DNA of 64,000 nt from CAZTQN01 sp964615765 (GTDB taxonomy: Bacteria; Planctomycetota; Phycisphaerae; Phycisphaerales; UBA1924), in the NCBI GenBank assembly GCA_964615765.1, contig CAZTQN010000002.1, positions 178,323-242,322 on the forward strand, given 5' to 3'. How positions within the stretch are numbered: the stretch's first letter is position 1; every line of letters starts with the position of its first letter. Below the pieces are notes generated by a model. The model did no database searches. It had not been told where the DNA came from and was given only the letters and a program-made list of their open reading frames with translations. Made by a program: the position numbers and the translations under genes. This document shows, piece by piece, positions 17,245 through 24,663 of this stretch.

Positions 17245-17281
17245 GCCGGGCGCTCCGTGATGGGGCGCCCGGCCTTTTTTT
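17245..17281 (+). terminator. Rho-independent terminator
   Basis: A perfect nine-base-pair stem, GCCGGGCGC against GCGCCCGGC, with an 11-base loop, is followed directly by an uninterrupted T run. It lies 34 bases after the stop of the 13-repeat dockerin gene and is the clearest intrinsic terminator in the window. Confidence 0.88.
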
Positions 17282-17288
17282 GTGCGGC

Positions 17289-17408
17289 GGGATTCGGGAT
17301 TCGGGAAGCGGGAAGCGGGAAGCGGGAAGCGGGAAGCGGGAAGCGGGAAGCGGGAAGCGGCGATGATCACTCCGCCACTTCGCCACTCCGCCACTCCGCC
17401 ACTTCGCT
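17289..17408 (+). repeat. Tandem seven-base repeats (GGGATTC, GGGAAGC) followed by eight-base repeats
   Basis: Two copies of GGGATTC at 17289-17302 are followed by eight perfect copies of GGGAAGC at 17303-17358. After a short break, 17369-17408 carries five copies of an eight-base unit, ACTCCGCC or ACTTCGCC. The array lies between a plus-strand terminator and the end of a minus-strand gene. The same GGGATTC and GGGAAGC units recur at 39301-39357. Confidence 0.85.
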
Positions 17409-17448
17409 TCTCCCCCCTCCGTTCATTCAACAACCACAACAACAACAG

Positions 17449-17474
17449 CGGCGGCCCGAGATGGACCGCCGCCG
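17449..17474 (-). terminator. Possible terminator for the outer-membrane barrel gene
   Basis: On the minus strand GGCGGCGGTCC pairs with GGGCCGCCGC across a short loop, 27 bases beyond the stop codon at 17501. The following stretch is TGTTGTTGTTG, rich in T but not a clean T run, so the call is tentative. Confidence 0.45.
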
Positions 17475-17500
17475 GTGAAGATGGGAGGGAGATGGTTCGG

Positions 17501-18586
17501 TCACCACGTCAGCGTGACGTCGACGGTGACGCGGTCACGCATGATGTCGGCGGCGTGGTTGGTCAGGCCGATCTCGTAGGTCGCACCGGCGGAGATGTTG
17601 GGCGTGAACTTCACGCGGGCGCCCATGCCGACCCAGACGACGCTGGAGCCGGAGACGTCGGCGGAGCCGAGGTTGGTGTAATCGAGCCCGCCGACGGAGA
17701 GCGGGAAGCGGGTGCCGTCGGTGATGTAGTGCAGGCCGTGCAGTTCGAGGATCGGCGCGACGCCCTTGAGCCCGACGCTGGAGAGGTCATACGCCAGGTG
17801 GGCGTCCCACTGGGCGACGTCATTGCCCTTGTTGCCGTCGGTGGCGAAGCGGTAGACGAAGTTGCCCATCAACTTGAGGTCGCCGAAGCCCTTGGCGACG
17901 GTGATGCCGGGGGAGAGTTCCTGGGCGCCGCCCATGAGCACGTCCTTGTCGCCGTTGCCCCACTGCCAGCGGAAGGAGGCGGTGGCGATGAAGTCGTTCT
18001 CGCGGTCAACCCAGAAGGCGGCCTTGAGCCCGAGGGCGATGTCGTTCCACCCGCCGGCTTCGGGAAGGATGCCGGTTTCGAGGTGACTCCAGCCGTCCTT
18101 GGTCGCGATGATGGCGATGCGTTCGGTGACGGCGATGCGGGCCTGCACGGCGTAGACGTCGACGCGGCCGCCGCGGAGCTGGGAGTCCCCGTCGAACTCG
18201 TGGTGGAGGTAGAGCAGGCGGGCGGAGGTGTTGATGAAGGGGGTTTCGAAGTAGAGGGGGTTGCCGATGGGATCGAAGAAGTGCTCGAAGCCGCGGAGCC
18301 CGGCGATGAACCCCGGCCAGAGGATCTCGGGGTCGCCGTGAATGCGTTCGTTGGAGAAGAGAAACTCGCCGGCGGGCGGCAGGGCGGCGGCGGTGGTCGC
18401 CGCGGCGGGCGCGGCGGCTTCGGCGGGTGCAGCCGGGGCCGACGCGGCCGGTTCCACACCCAGGGCCAGCGTGCCCGCGTTCAACTCGGCCGCGGACGCC
18501 GACATACCCAGCATACCCAGACCCGCCGCCGCGACAACCAGACCCGGAAGACGATGCGCACGTCCGTCAATACGCTCGCGAACCAT
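17501..18586 (-). CDS. Outer-membrane beta-barrel protein of unknown function
   Basis: Predicted exported barrel protein, 361 residues. The ATG at 18586 is preceded by GGGAGG at good spacing; the ATG at 18622 lacks this. A signal peptide (LPGLVVAAAGLGMLGMSASAAE) is followed by an Ala/Pro-rich linker and then alternating hydrophobic and polar strands such as ARLLYLHHEFDGDS, VYAVQARIAVTERIAII, FIATASFRWQWGNGDKD, LMGNFVYRFAT and DRVTVDVTLTW. The last residue is Trp after alternating strand residues, the classic C-terminal beta-signal read by the BAM machinery. No porin subfamily is recognised. It diverges from the transglutaminase-like gene with 270 bases between starts. Confidence 0.75.
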   Translation of the reverse strand: MVRERIDGRAHRLPGLVVAAAGLGMLGMSASAAELNAGTLALGVEPAASAPAAPAEAAAPAAATTAAALPPAGEFLFSNERIHGDPEILWPGFIAGLRGFEHFFDPIGNPLYFETPFINTSARLLYLHHEFDGDSQLRGGRVDVYAVQARIAVTERIAIIATKDGWSHLETGILPEAGGWNDIALGLKAAFWVDRENDFIATASFRWQWGNGDKDVLMGGAQELSPGITVAKGFGDLKLMGNFVYRFATDGNKGNDVAQWDAHLAYDLSSVGLKGVAPILELHGLHYITDGTRFPLSVGGLDYTNLGSADVSGSSVVWVGMGARVKFTPNISAGATYEIGLTNHAADIMRDRVTVDVTLTW

Positions 18587-18710
18587 GATGGCAACCTCCC
18601 AGAAGTAGTGGCCTGAGCACACGCCAGGCCGGAGCCTGAATCGGACTTAAAGATAGTCTTATCAAGAATAACCGGCAAGTTGGGCTGTGGATTCCTGAGA
18701 AATACGTCGC

Positions 18711-18733
18711 AAGTGCTTATCGTGCAAGCACTT
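18711..18733. other. Inverted repeat in the divergent promoter region
   Basis: AAGTGCTT and AAGCACTT, perfect eight-base arms seven bases apart, lie between two divergent genes (barrel protein and transglutaminase-like protein). The position and spacing suit a dimeric regulator site; no regulator is known. The rest of 18587-18856 is less GC-rich than its surroundings, as expected for a promoter region. Confidence 0.45.
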
Positions 18734-18856
18734 CCGTCGCAGACTCCAGCTTGGCACGCCGGTGGAAAGACCGGGGGTTTCTTGGTGGTCGCCGCGGCAC
18801 CGGGTATCTTGGCGAATTTCGGAGGAAGGTGGGGCTTGGCCCAGCGGAGGACGCCG

Positions 18857-20950
18857 GTGAACACAGCAGACGCGCGGCGAGCGCACGCGTTGAGACAGCG
18901 GACCGGACCGGTGTGGCTGCACGCGGCAACGGCGGTGTGTGTGCTCGCGGGCGCGGCGATGACCGTGCATGCTCAGGCCACGAAGTCGCCGAGGCCGGAC
19001 GCGGCGACGACGCGGCCGTCGCTCATTGCGGAACTCGACGCGGCCCTTGACAGCGTGTGGACGCGCCTGGGTGATGCGTCGGCGAAGTCGGGCGGTGGGG
19101 ACACGAGCCTGGCGAAACTCGCCGAAGAGGCGGACCGGATCTTCGCGCAGGCCGTCGCGTACGGGCCGATCCCGACGCGCGGGAAGGACGCGGGCGCGGC
19201 CCTTCTGACACGGTCCGCGGCGACGCGCCGGCTGACGCGGCAACTCGTGATCGCGCAGGACTCTGCCCCGCGATTGCGGGCGCTGCTGGCCGCCAGCCCG
19301 AACTTGGCGATGACGCTGGCGCTGAGCGTGCGGAGCGGGAGCGGCGCCGACGGCGCGGCGGGGGATGATGTCGCGGGCGTGTACCGCGTGCTGGGCGCGC
19401 TGGAAACCGCCGACCCGGGGCGCCTCTCCGACGCGGCCCTCGGGACCGGCGGCGTGAAACTGGCGGCGGCGGTGTGCGTGGTCTTCGACCAGGCGCGGCG
19501 GCACCCGACGGATCAGACCGCCGGTCCCGGCGCGCCGGCGCCGGCGGTGTTCGATCATTTCCGCGACGCACACGCGAAGCTGGTCTTCAAGCCCGACGCG
19601 CTGCCGGTTGAACTGCTGACGTGGATGGTCGGCGTCAACGTTTCGCGGGACGAGATGACCTGGGCGCTCAAGCAGCACGCGGGCAACCGGACCGTCGGGC
19701 GGCTGTTCGACACGATCACGTACGACACCGACAACTTCAAGCGCGGGGCCGTCAAGAAGATCGAGAAGGCCGGCGGGTACACGCTGCAGAACATCAAGCG
19801 TGTCGGCGGGGTGTGCGAGGAGCAGGCGTACTTCGCCAGCGAGGTCGGCCGATCAATCGGCGTGCCGACGGCGTTGGTGTCGGCGCAGGGCGCGGACTCG
19901 GGGCACGCGTGGGTCGGGTACCTCTCGAACAGCGGTCGGTGGGATTTCAGCGAGGGGCGGGGCGACGGGCAGTACGAGGACCTGGTCGCGCGAGCCGTGC
20001 ACCCGCAGACGCTCGAGGGCGTGAGCGAGGGCGTCATCAGCCTGACGGCTGGCCTGGCGGAGACGGACGAGGCCGACCGGCGCCTGGGCGTAGCGCTGCT
20101 CGATGCGGCGGAGGTGCTGCTGGAAGCGTCGGCGTCCGCGTCGGCGCTGGGCGGTCGCGCAGGTGGGGGCAGCGGCGACGACGCGGGCGGGCGGGCGGCC
20201 CGGGCATGGCCACCGCCGGCGCTCGCGGGCGTGGGCGGTGACTCCGGCGTGTCGCCGCGGGCGGCGGGCGCGGGGTCGGCGCTGGCGATGCTGGAGGCGG
20301 CGGGGCGGGCGAGCCCATTCGATGAGCGCGTGTGGCTGCGAGCGTCGGCGCTGGGGGCGGGCGGGGCGATGTCGGCGAAGGAGCGGGCCAGTTGGGGCGA
20401 GGCGGCCCTGAAGGCGTGCGGCGTCGCCGCGCCGGACTTTGCGATGCAGATCCTCGCCGGTCTGTTCCGCGGCGAGCCGGATCCGGAAGCCCAGAGCCGC
20501 CTGTGGGATTGGGCGGCGCGGAAGTTCCAGAGCCGGCCGGATCTCGCGTCGGCGGCGCGGCTGGCGCAGGGCGACCTGTGGGCCGAGGCGGGCAACCCGG
20601 GCAAGGCGTGGGAGGCGTACAACGGCGTGATCGAGCGGTTCGCCAACGAGGGCGCACTGGTGATGCGGGCCCTGACGCGCTCGGAGCAGTTGCTGCGGGC
20701 GGAGCGGAAGAACGGCGCGGTGCTCGGGCTGTATGAGAGCGCGTTCCGGCGCGTCAGCCGCCCGTCGTCGCAGGGGGCGGCGTACTGGCGCTCGAGCAAC
20801 TACTACCAGATCGGCAAGCGGTACGCGGACCTGCTGCGAGCCGCGGGGCGCACGAGCGACGCGGAGCGGATCGAGCGCCAGGTGGAGCCGAAGGACGACC
20901 CGTCGAGCGGCGGGAACGTGACGCCGCCGCCCCAACAGCGGCGGCGGTGA
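18857..20950 (+). CDS. Exported transglutaminase-like domain protein
   Basis: Exported 697-residue protein with a transglutaminase-like core. The start is GTG at 18857, with GGAGG six bases upstream; it opens a signal peptide ending VCVLAGAAMTVHAQ. The putative triad is Cys320 in GGVCEEQAYF, His350 in DSGHAWVGY and Asp363 in RWDFSEGR, in the order and spacing of the transglutaminase/peptidase-like superfamily. The region before it is helical; the part after about residue 420 is Ala/Gly-rich and then looks like helical repeats (tetratricopeptide-like), for example WDWAARKFQSRPDLASAARL and AGNPGKAWEAYNGVI. Possible roles are protein crosslinking or peptide cleavage in the envelope. It converges on the CpcT-like gene with only 12 bases between stop codons. 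The longer frame from 18680 runs through the promoter region and is rejected. Confidence 0.75.
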   Translation: MNTADARRAHALRQRTGPVWLHAATAVCVLAGAAMTVHAQATKSPRPDAATTRPSLIAELDAALDSVWTRLGDASAKSGGGDTSLAKLAEEADRIFAQAVAYGPIPTRGKDAGAALLTRSAATRRLTRQLVIAQDSAPRLRALLAASPNLAMTLALSVRSGSGADGAAGDDVAGVYRVLGALETADPGRLSDAALGTGGVKLAAAVCVVFDQARRHPTDQTAGPGAPAPAVFDHFRDAHAKLVFKPDALPVELLTWMVGVNVSRDEMTWALKQHAGNRTVGRLFDTITYDTDNFKRGAVKKIEKAGGYTLQNIKRVGGVCEEQAYFASEVGRSIGVPTALVSAQGADSGHAWVGYLSNSGRWDFSEGRGDGQYEDLVARAVHPQTLEGVSEGVISLTAGLAETDEADRRLGVALLDAAEVLLEASASASALGGRAGGGSGDDAGGRAARAWPPPALAGVGGDSGVSPRAAGAGSALAMLEAAGRASPFDERVWLRASALGAGGAMSAKERASWGEAALKACGVAAPDFAMQILAGLFRGEPDPEAQSRLWDWAARKFQSRPDLASAARLAQGDLWAEAGNPGKAWEAYNGVIERFANEGALVMRALTRSEQLLRAERKNGAVLGLYESAFRRVSRPSSQGAAYWRSSNYYQIGKRYADLLRAAGRTSDAERIERQVEPKDDPSSGGNVTPPPQQRRR

Positions 20951-20962
20951 GCGTGCGCGGCG

Positions 20963-21664
20963 TTACGGGTTCACGCGGTCAAAGCGGTAGGCGCCCTTGG
21001 TGGAGCCCCAGACCTGCTTACCGGCGGCGTCGTAGCCGCGGTCGAGCGTCTTGAGGCCGGCGTCGGTGATGGTGACCTCGCTGGTGGCGTAGGCGGCGTT
21101 GGCCAGCGCGCTGGGGCAGCCCTTGCCTTCGGTGGCGCCGACGAACGCGGGGCCGGATTTGCCGGCGCTGGGCTGGAAGGTCAGCAGGACGTGGCAGCCG
21201 TCTTTGAGTTTGAGATCATCGGGCGAGAGGCGGTCGAGGCGGGCGGGCTCGCGCCAGGCGCCGGCGTGGATGAGCGGGTCGCCGGCGAACTCGAAGACCT
21301 CGCTGCGGTAGCGCCCGTCGGTCGTGCGGGAGAGGCGGTAGACGCGCTGGCGGTACGGGCGATCGAGCGCGGTGGAGGCGGCCTGTTCGACATAGAGCCA
21401 CGGGCCGTCGGCGCGGGCCGTCCATATGGGCGTAATGTGCAGGCGGATGTCGCGGAACTCCTTGTCTTCCGTCGACTGCGTCGCGGACGAGAACGAGCCG
21501 GTCATCCAGGTGAGCAGGGTGGGGGTGTGATCTTCGGTGGCGGCCTTGGCGGCGGTCTGCGCGGAGCGCTCGCCGGAGGACCCGCCGCCGGAACAGCCCG
21601 CCAGCAGGATCGCGGCGAGCGGGGTGAGGATCAGGCCGGTACGGGCGACAAGGTGCGTGCGCAT
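20963..21664 (-). CDS. CpcT/CpeT-family lipoprotein
   Basis: Predicted lipoprotein of 233 residues. The signal peptide ends in the lipobox LLAGC (Cys at about residue 24). The mature part matches the CpcT/CpeT chromophore lyase family well: LLTWMTGSFSS, LHITPIWTARADGPWLYVEQ, PYRQRVYRLS, DGCHVLL, YATSEVTI, and LDRGYDAAGKQVWGSTKGAY with F and R near the end. In cyanobacteria these enzymes attach phycobilins to phycobiliproteins. No phycobiliprotein or bilin genes are visible here, and a lipidated envelope location does not suit that job, so the likely role is binding of another hydrophobic or tetrapyrrole ligand. Non-cyanobacterial members are known, usually without assigned function. Confidence 0.85.
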   Translation of the reverse strand: MRTHLVARTGLILTPLAAILLAGCSGGGSSGERSAQTAAKAATEDHTPTLLTWMTGSFSSATQSTEDKEFRDIRLHITPIWTARADGPWLYVEQAASTALDRPYRQRVYRLSRTTDGRYRSEVFEFAGDPLIHAGAWREPARLDRLSPDDLKLKDGCHVLLTFQPSAGKSGPAFVGATEGKGCPSALANAAYATSEVTITDAGLKTLDRGYDAAGKQVWGSTKGAYRFDRVNP

Positions 21665-21737
21665 GGGCGAGTGTCGCGGCCGGTCCGGTGTGGGTCAAGC
21701 CGCGGGGTGAGACGCCGGTGGTGACGGCGCTCGGGGC

Positions 21738-24485
21738 TCAGGCGAGCAGTTCGGACAACTGCTCGGCGGACCAGCCGCCGCCGGGCGCGAGGACGAAGCG
21801 CACGAGCGCGCCGCGCGTGTCGGCGGCGATGACGGAGACGCCGCCGTCGCCGGCGCGGGCGATCGAGAGGCGCCCGGTGAGCGGGGACGGCTCGACGGGC
21901 GAATCGGGGAACAGGGCATCGGGCACGTCGGGCAGCGCGATGGTCGCGAAGCGGAGCGCGCCCGCGGGCGTGAGCGTCAGCCGCAGCAGCACGGGCTGAT
22001 TGTCTGCTGAGCGGGCGACGAAGTAGGTCATCGACCCCGCGTGGACCGCGGCGAGGGAGCCGGCGGCGAGCGCGGGCACGGCCCCGGGCTGCGCCGGCGC
22101 GATGCGGGCGGATTGCCAGCCGGCGCCGGCGCGATCGATGAACGTCCAGCCCCGCCCGCGGGCGTCGATGCCGCTGAAGAGCACAGAGTTCGCTGGCCCG
22201 CGCGAGGCGGCCAGATCGCCGACGAGGCGGACGGGCGTGCGCGTGCTTTGCGAGACGTTGCTCCACTCCCACACCCGGGCGCCGGCATTGGCGCGGGTGA
22301 TGGGCGAGCGGGACAGGGTGATGAGTTTGCCGGCGGCGTTGACAGCGCCGAGCGTCGGGCGTTCGCCGGCGCCGAGCACGCCGGCGAGGTCGCCAGTGAG
22401 CCTCGGGAGCGCGAGGGAGCCGGGGCGGAGCGCGCGGGAGACGACGGTGAAGACGAAGCGGGTGGGCGTGCTGGAGGGGGACGCGCCGGCGGGACGGAAC
22501 TCGGTATAGGCGAGGAGCGCGCCGCCCGCGTCGAACCCGAAGACGCGGGCCAGGCCCGCCGCGGTGATCAGGACCGTCAGCCCGCGGTCGATCGCGCGAG
22601 CCGCGGGGAGCGCGGCGGTGATGTTGCTGACCGTCCAGGCGGCGTCGTCACCAACGCTGGTGCCCTGGAAGAGCATCAGCCCGGCGTCGGTGGAGACCAG
22701 CACGCTGAACGTGCCGCGTCGCGTGTCGGCCCAGAGGGAGAGCTCGGCGTCGGTGAGGTCGACGGTGTTCGAGAGGCCGGCCCGCTGCGAGAGATTCGTG
22801 AGCGTCCAGAAGCCCTCGGCGTCTCGCGCGGCGAGCATGACCTTGCCGTCGCGGTTGACGAACGCGACCTCTGTTCGACCGGCGGCGCGGGCGATGATCT
22901 CCGCCGCCTGACCTTGCGTCAGGCGCACGTTTGTGGGCAACGTCGGCGGCGCGGGCGGCTCGCCCGGTGCTTCCGGCGGATCGACCGGTGGGTCGACGGG
23001 TGGATCGACCGGCGGATCAACTGGATGGTCGACCGGTGGATCAACGGGTGGGTCGACCGGCGGGTCAACGGGCGGATCGACCGGCGGGTCCACCGGTGGA
23101 TCAACGGGCGGGTCAACAGGCGGATCGACCGGTGGGTCAACTGGTGGATCGACTGGCGGGTCGACCGGTGGATCAACCGGCGGGTCGACGGGCGGGTCGA
23201 CGGGCGGCTCGGGCCGTGGGGCCGTGAGCGTGATGAGGTAGTCGCCGGTGGTGCCCGTGGTGCGGGCGCGGGCGACGATGTAGACCGTGAGGCCGGCGTT
23301 GAGCGTGAGCGTGACGCCCGCGCCGGTGCCGTCGGCGGCGCCGCTGGCGAGCACGCTGCCCGCGGCGTTGAGCACGCGCACGCCGGCGATCAGCCCGCCG
23401 GAGAGCGCGGTGATGGCGATGCGCGTCGGACCGGTGACTGTGGGCGTGAAGCGGAACGCGTCGGTGTCGGAATCGACCTCGATCTCGCCCGACTGCGACC
23501 CATCGCCCGTCGTTGAGTTGGGAGAGATCGCCGTCGCCTGGGCCAGTTCGTTCTGGTCGGCGAAGTCGTCCGTCGGTGGCGGCGGAGGAGGTGGTGGCGG
23601 CGGCGGCGGTGGTGGAGGCGGTGGTGGTGGCGGTGGAGGAGGAGGCGGCGGCAGCACGAGGTTCGTGCTGAGCACGTTCACCTGCGCGTTGCCGGTGCTG
23701 AGGGTGACGGTGCGCTCGAACGTGCGGCTGTCGGCCGGGTCGGTGAAGCGGACGATGAACTGGCCCGCGCCGAGCGCGAGCTGGTACTCGCCGGCGGACC
23801 CGGTGGTGGCGGTCGCGATGATGGTGTTCGGCGCGTCGGCACGCGCGACGTCGACGCGGATGCCGGCGAGGCCTTCGCCGATGTCGTAGAAGGCGTCGCC
23901 GTCGGCGTCGGTGATGGCGACGCCGAGGAGACTGAGCGTGCGCGTCGCGGAGGACGGGTTGCCGAAGTCGGCGGTGAAGTAGTTGGGGTAGGCGCTGCTG
24001 CTGGTGCCCAGGGCGGAGCCGAAGCCCAGGTGGTCGTAATGGAAGGTGGGCCCGAAGTTGGTGTACAGGCTGAGGAGATTCTTGAGCGACGCGGTGCGCG
24101 TCATCCAGTAGCGGTACAGCGCGTCGATGGTGTTGAAGTTGGCGGCGATGTTCTCGCCGGCGGTGCCGGAATAGCCGGCGGAGCGGGCCCGATCGGTGGG
24201 TGTCTGGTTGCTGGGGTTAGTGTGCTCGAAGAAGTTGCGGGCCGCCATGTCGGCGCTGTGGGCCCGCGCGCTCTGAGACAGCGCGGCGTTCAGGGCCAGC
24301 GGCTCTTTGGCGGTCGACAGCAACGCGGCGTCGCCGGGCGTGAGGTAGGAGGCGAGGTTCACGCCCAGGCGTGCGGCTTCCGCCGACGGGTTGGCCCGGG
24401 CCCGGTTGACGAGCTGCTGAAAGTAGACTTCCTCGGCGGAGACGCCGCTGAACAGACGACGGGGTTCGAGCGGTTCGAGGTGCAC
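21738..24485 (-). CDS. CAP-domain surface protein with LEPR tag, polyproline and PPVD repeats
   Basis: Large 915-residue surface protein. It begins MHLEPLEPRRLFSG, a LEPR-type N-terminal tag of planctomycete exported proteins. Residues about 18-170 form a CAP (SCP/PR-1) domain: VNRARANPSAEAARLG, LSQSARAHSADMA, FFEHTNP, GENIAANF and FTADFGNP. Next is a SdrD B-like or carboxypeptidase-regulatory-like strand domain (DADGDAFYDIGEGLAGIRVDV), then 26 consecutive prolines at about 279-304, a PPC-like domain to 420, about 19 copies of PPVD, and a C-terminal region of about 400 residues with propeller-like strands. CAP domains in bacteria bind lipids or act at the surface; no function can be fixed. 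The repeats look like rigid spacers that hold domains away from the cell. Confidence 0.82.
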   Translation of the reverse strand: MHLEPLEPRRLFSGVSAEEVYFQQLVNRARANPSAEAARLGVNLASYLTPGDAALLSTAKEPLALNAALSQSARAHSADMAARNFFEHTNPSNQTPTDRARSAGYSGTAGENIAANFNTIDALYRYWMTRTASLKNLLSLYTNFGPTFHYDHLGFGSALGTSSSAYPNYFTADFGNPSSATRTLSLLGVAITDADGDAFYDIGEGLAGIRVDVARADAPNTIIATATTGSAGEYQLALGAGQFIVRFTDPADSRTFERTVTLSTGNAQVNVLSTNLVLPPPPPPPPPPPPPPPPPPPPPPPPPPTDDFADQNELAQATAISPNSTTGDGSQSGEIEVDSDTDAFRFTPTVTGPTRIAITALSGGLIAGVRVLNAAGSVLASGAADGTGAGVTLTLNAGLTVYIVARARTTGTTGDYLITLTAPRPEPPVDPPVDPPVDPPVDPPVDPPVDPPVDPPVDPPVDPPVDPPVDPPVDPPVDPPVDPPVDHPVDPPVDPPVDPPVDPPEAPGEPPAPPTLPTNVRLTQGQAAEIIARAAGRTEVAFVNRDGKVMLAARDAEGFWTLTNLSQRAGLSNTVDLTDAELSLWADTRRGTFSVLVSTDAGLMLFQGTSVGDDAAWTVSNITAALPAARAIDRGLTVLITAAGLARVFGFDAGGALLAYTEFRPAGASPSSTPTRFVFTVVSRALRPGSLALPRLTGDLAGVLGAGERPTLGAVNAAGKLITLSRSPITRANAGARVWEWSNVSQSTRTPVRLVGDLAASRGPANSVLFSGIDARGRGWTFIDRAGAGWQSARIAPAQPGAVPALAAGSLAAVHAGSMTYFVARSADNQPVLLRLTLTPAGALRFATIALPDVPDALFPDSPVEPSPLTGRLSIARAGDGGVSVIAADTRGALVRFVLAPGGGWSAEQLSELLA
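22978..23211 (-). repeat. 12-base coding repeat, about 19 copies of PPVD
   Basis: A 12-base unit (minus strand CCNCCNGTCGAY) runs for about 234 bases inside the CAP-domain gene and codes PPVD, with one HPVD variant. Third positions vary between copies while the peptide stays constant, so selection has kept the peptide. A second homogeneous stretch at 23574-23651 codes 26 prolines using mixed proline codons. Confidence 0.9.
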
Positions 24486-24663
24486 GCGGAGGGGGGAGAG
24501 GAGCGGGCGCGGGCGGGCGAGCCCGGGCCTCGACGCGGGTACGTCGGACCGTCAGACGCGGCAATGCAGCCTTGGCGGCGGGCGGAGGCGGTGGGGGCGA
24601 GAACCTGCGCGGCTTGAGCCGTCTGCCCAGCGCGCGAGGTGGTGCGTTTGGGCAACAGCGGTG

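Noticed and set aside
20963..21664. Taking the CpcT/CpeT match as evidence for phycobilisomes
   Set aside because: The protein has a lipoprotein signal and no phycobiliprotein or bilin gene is in the window.
22978..23211. Regular 12-base repeat that could be mistaken for a CRISPR array
   Set aside because: There are no spacers; units abut and code PPVD in frame within a long protein gene.
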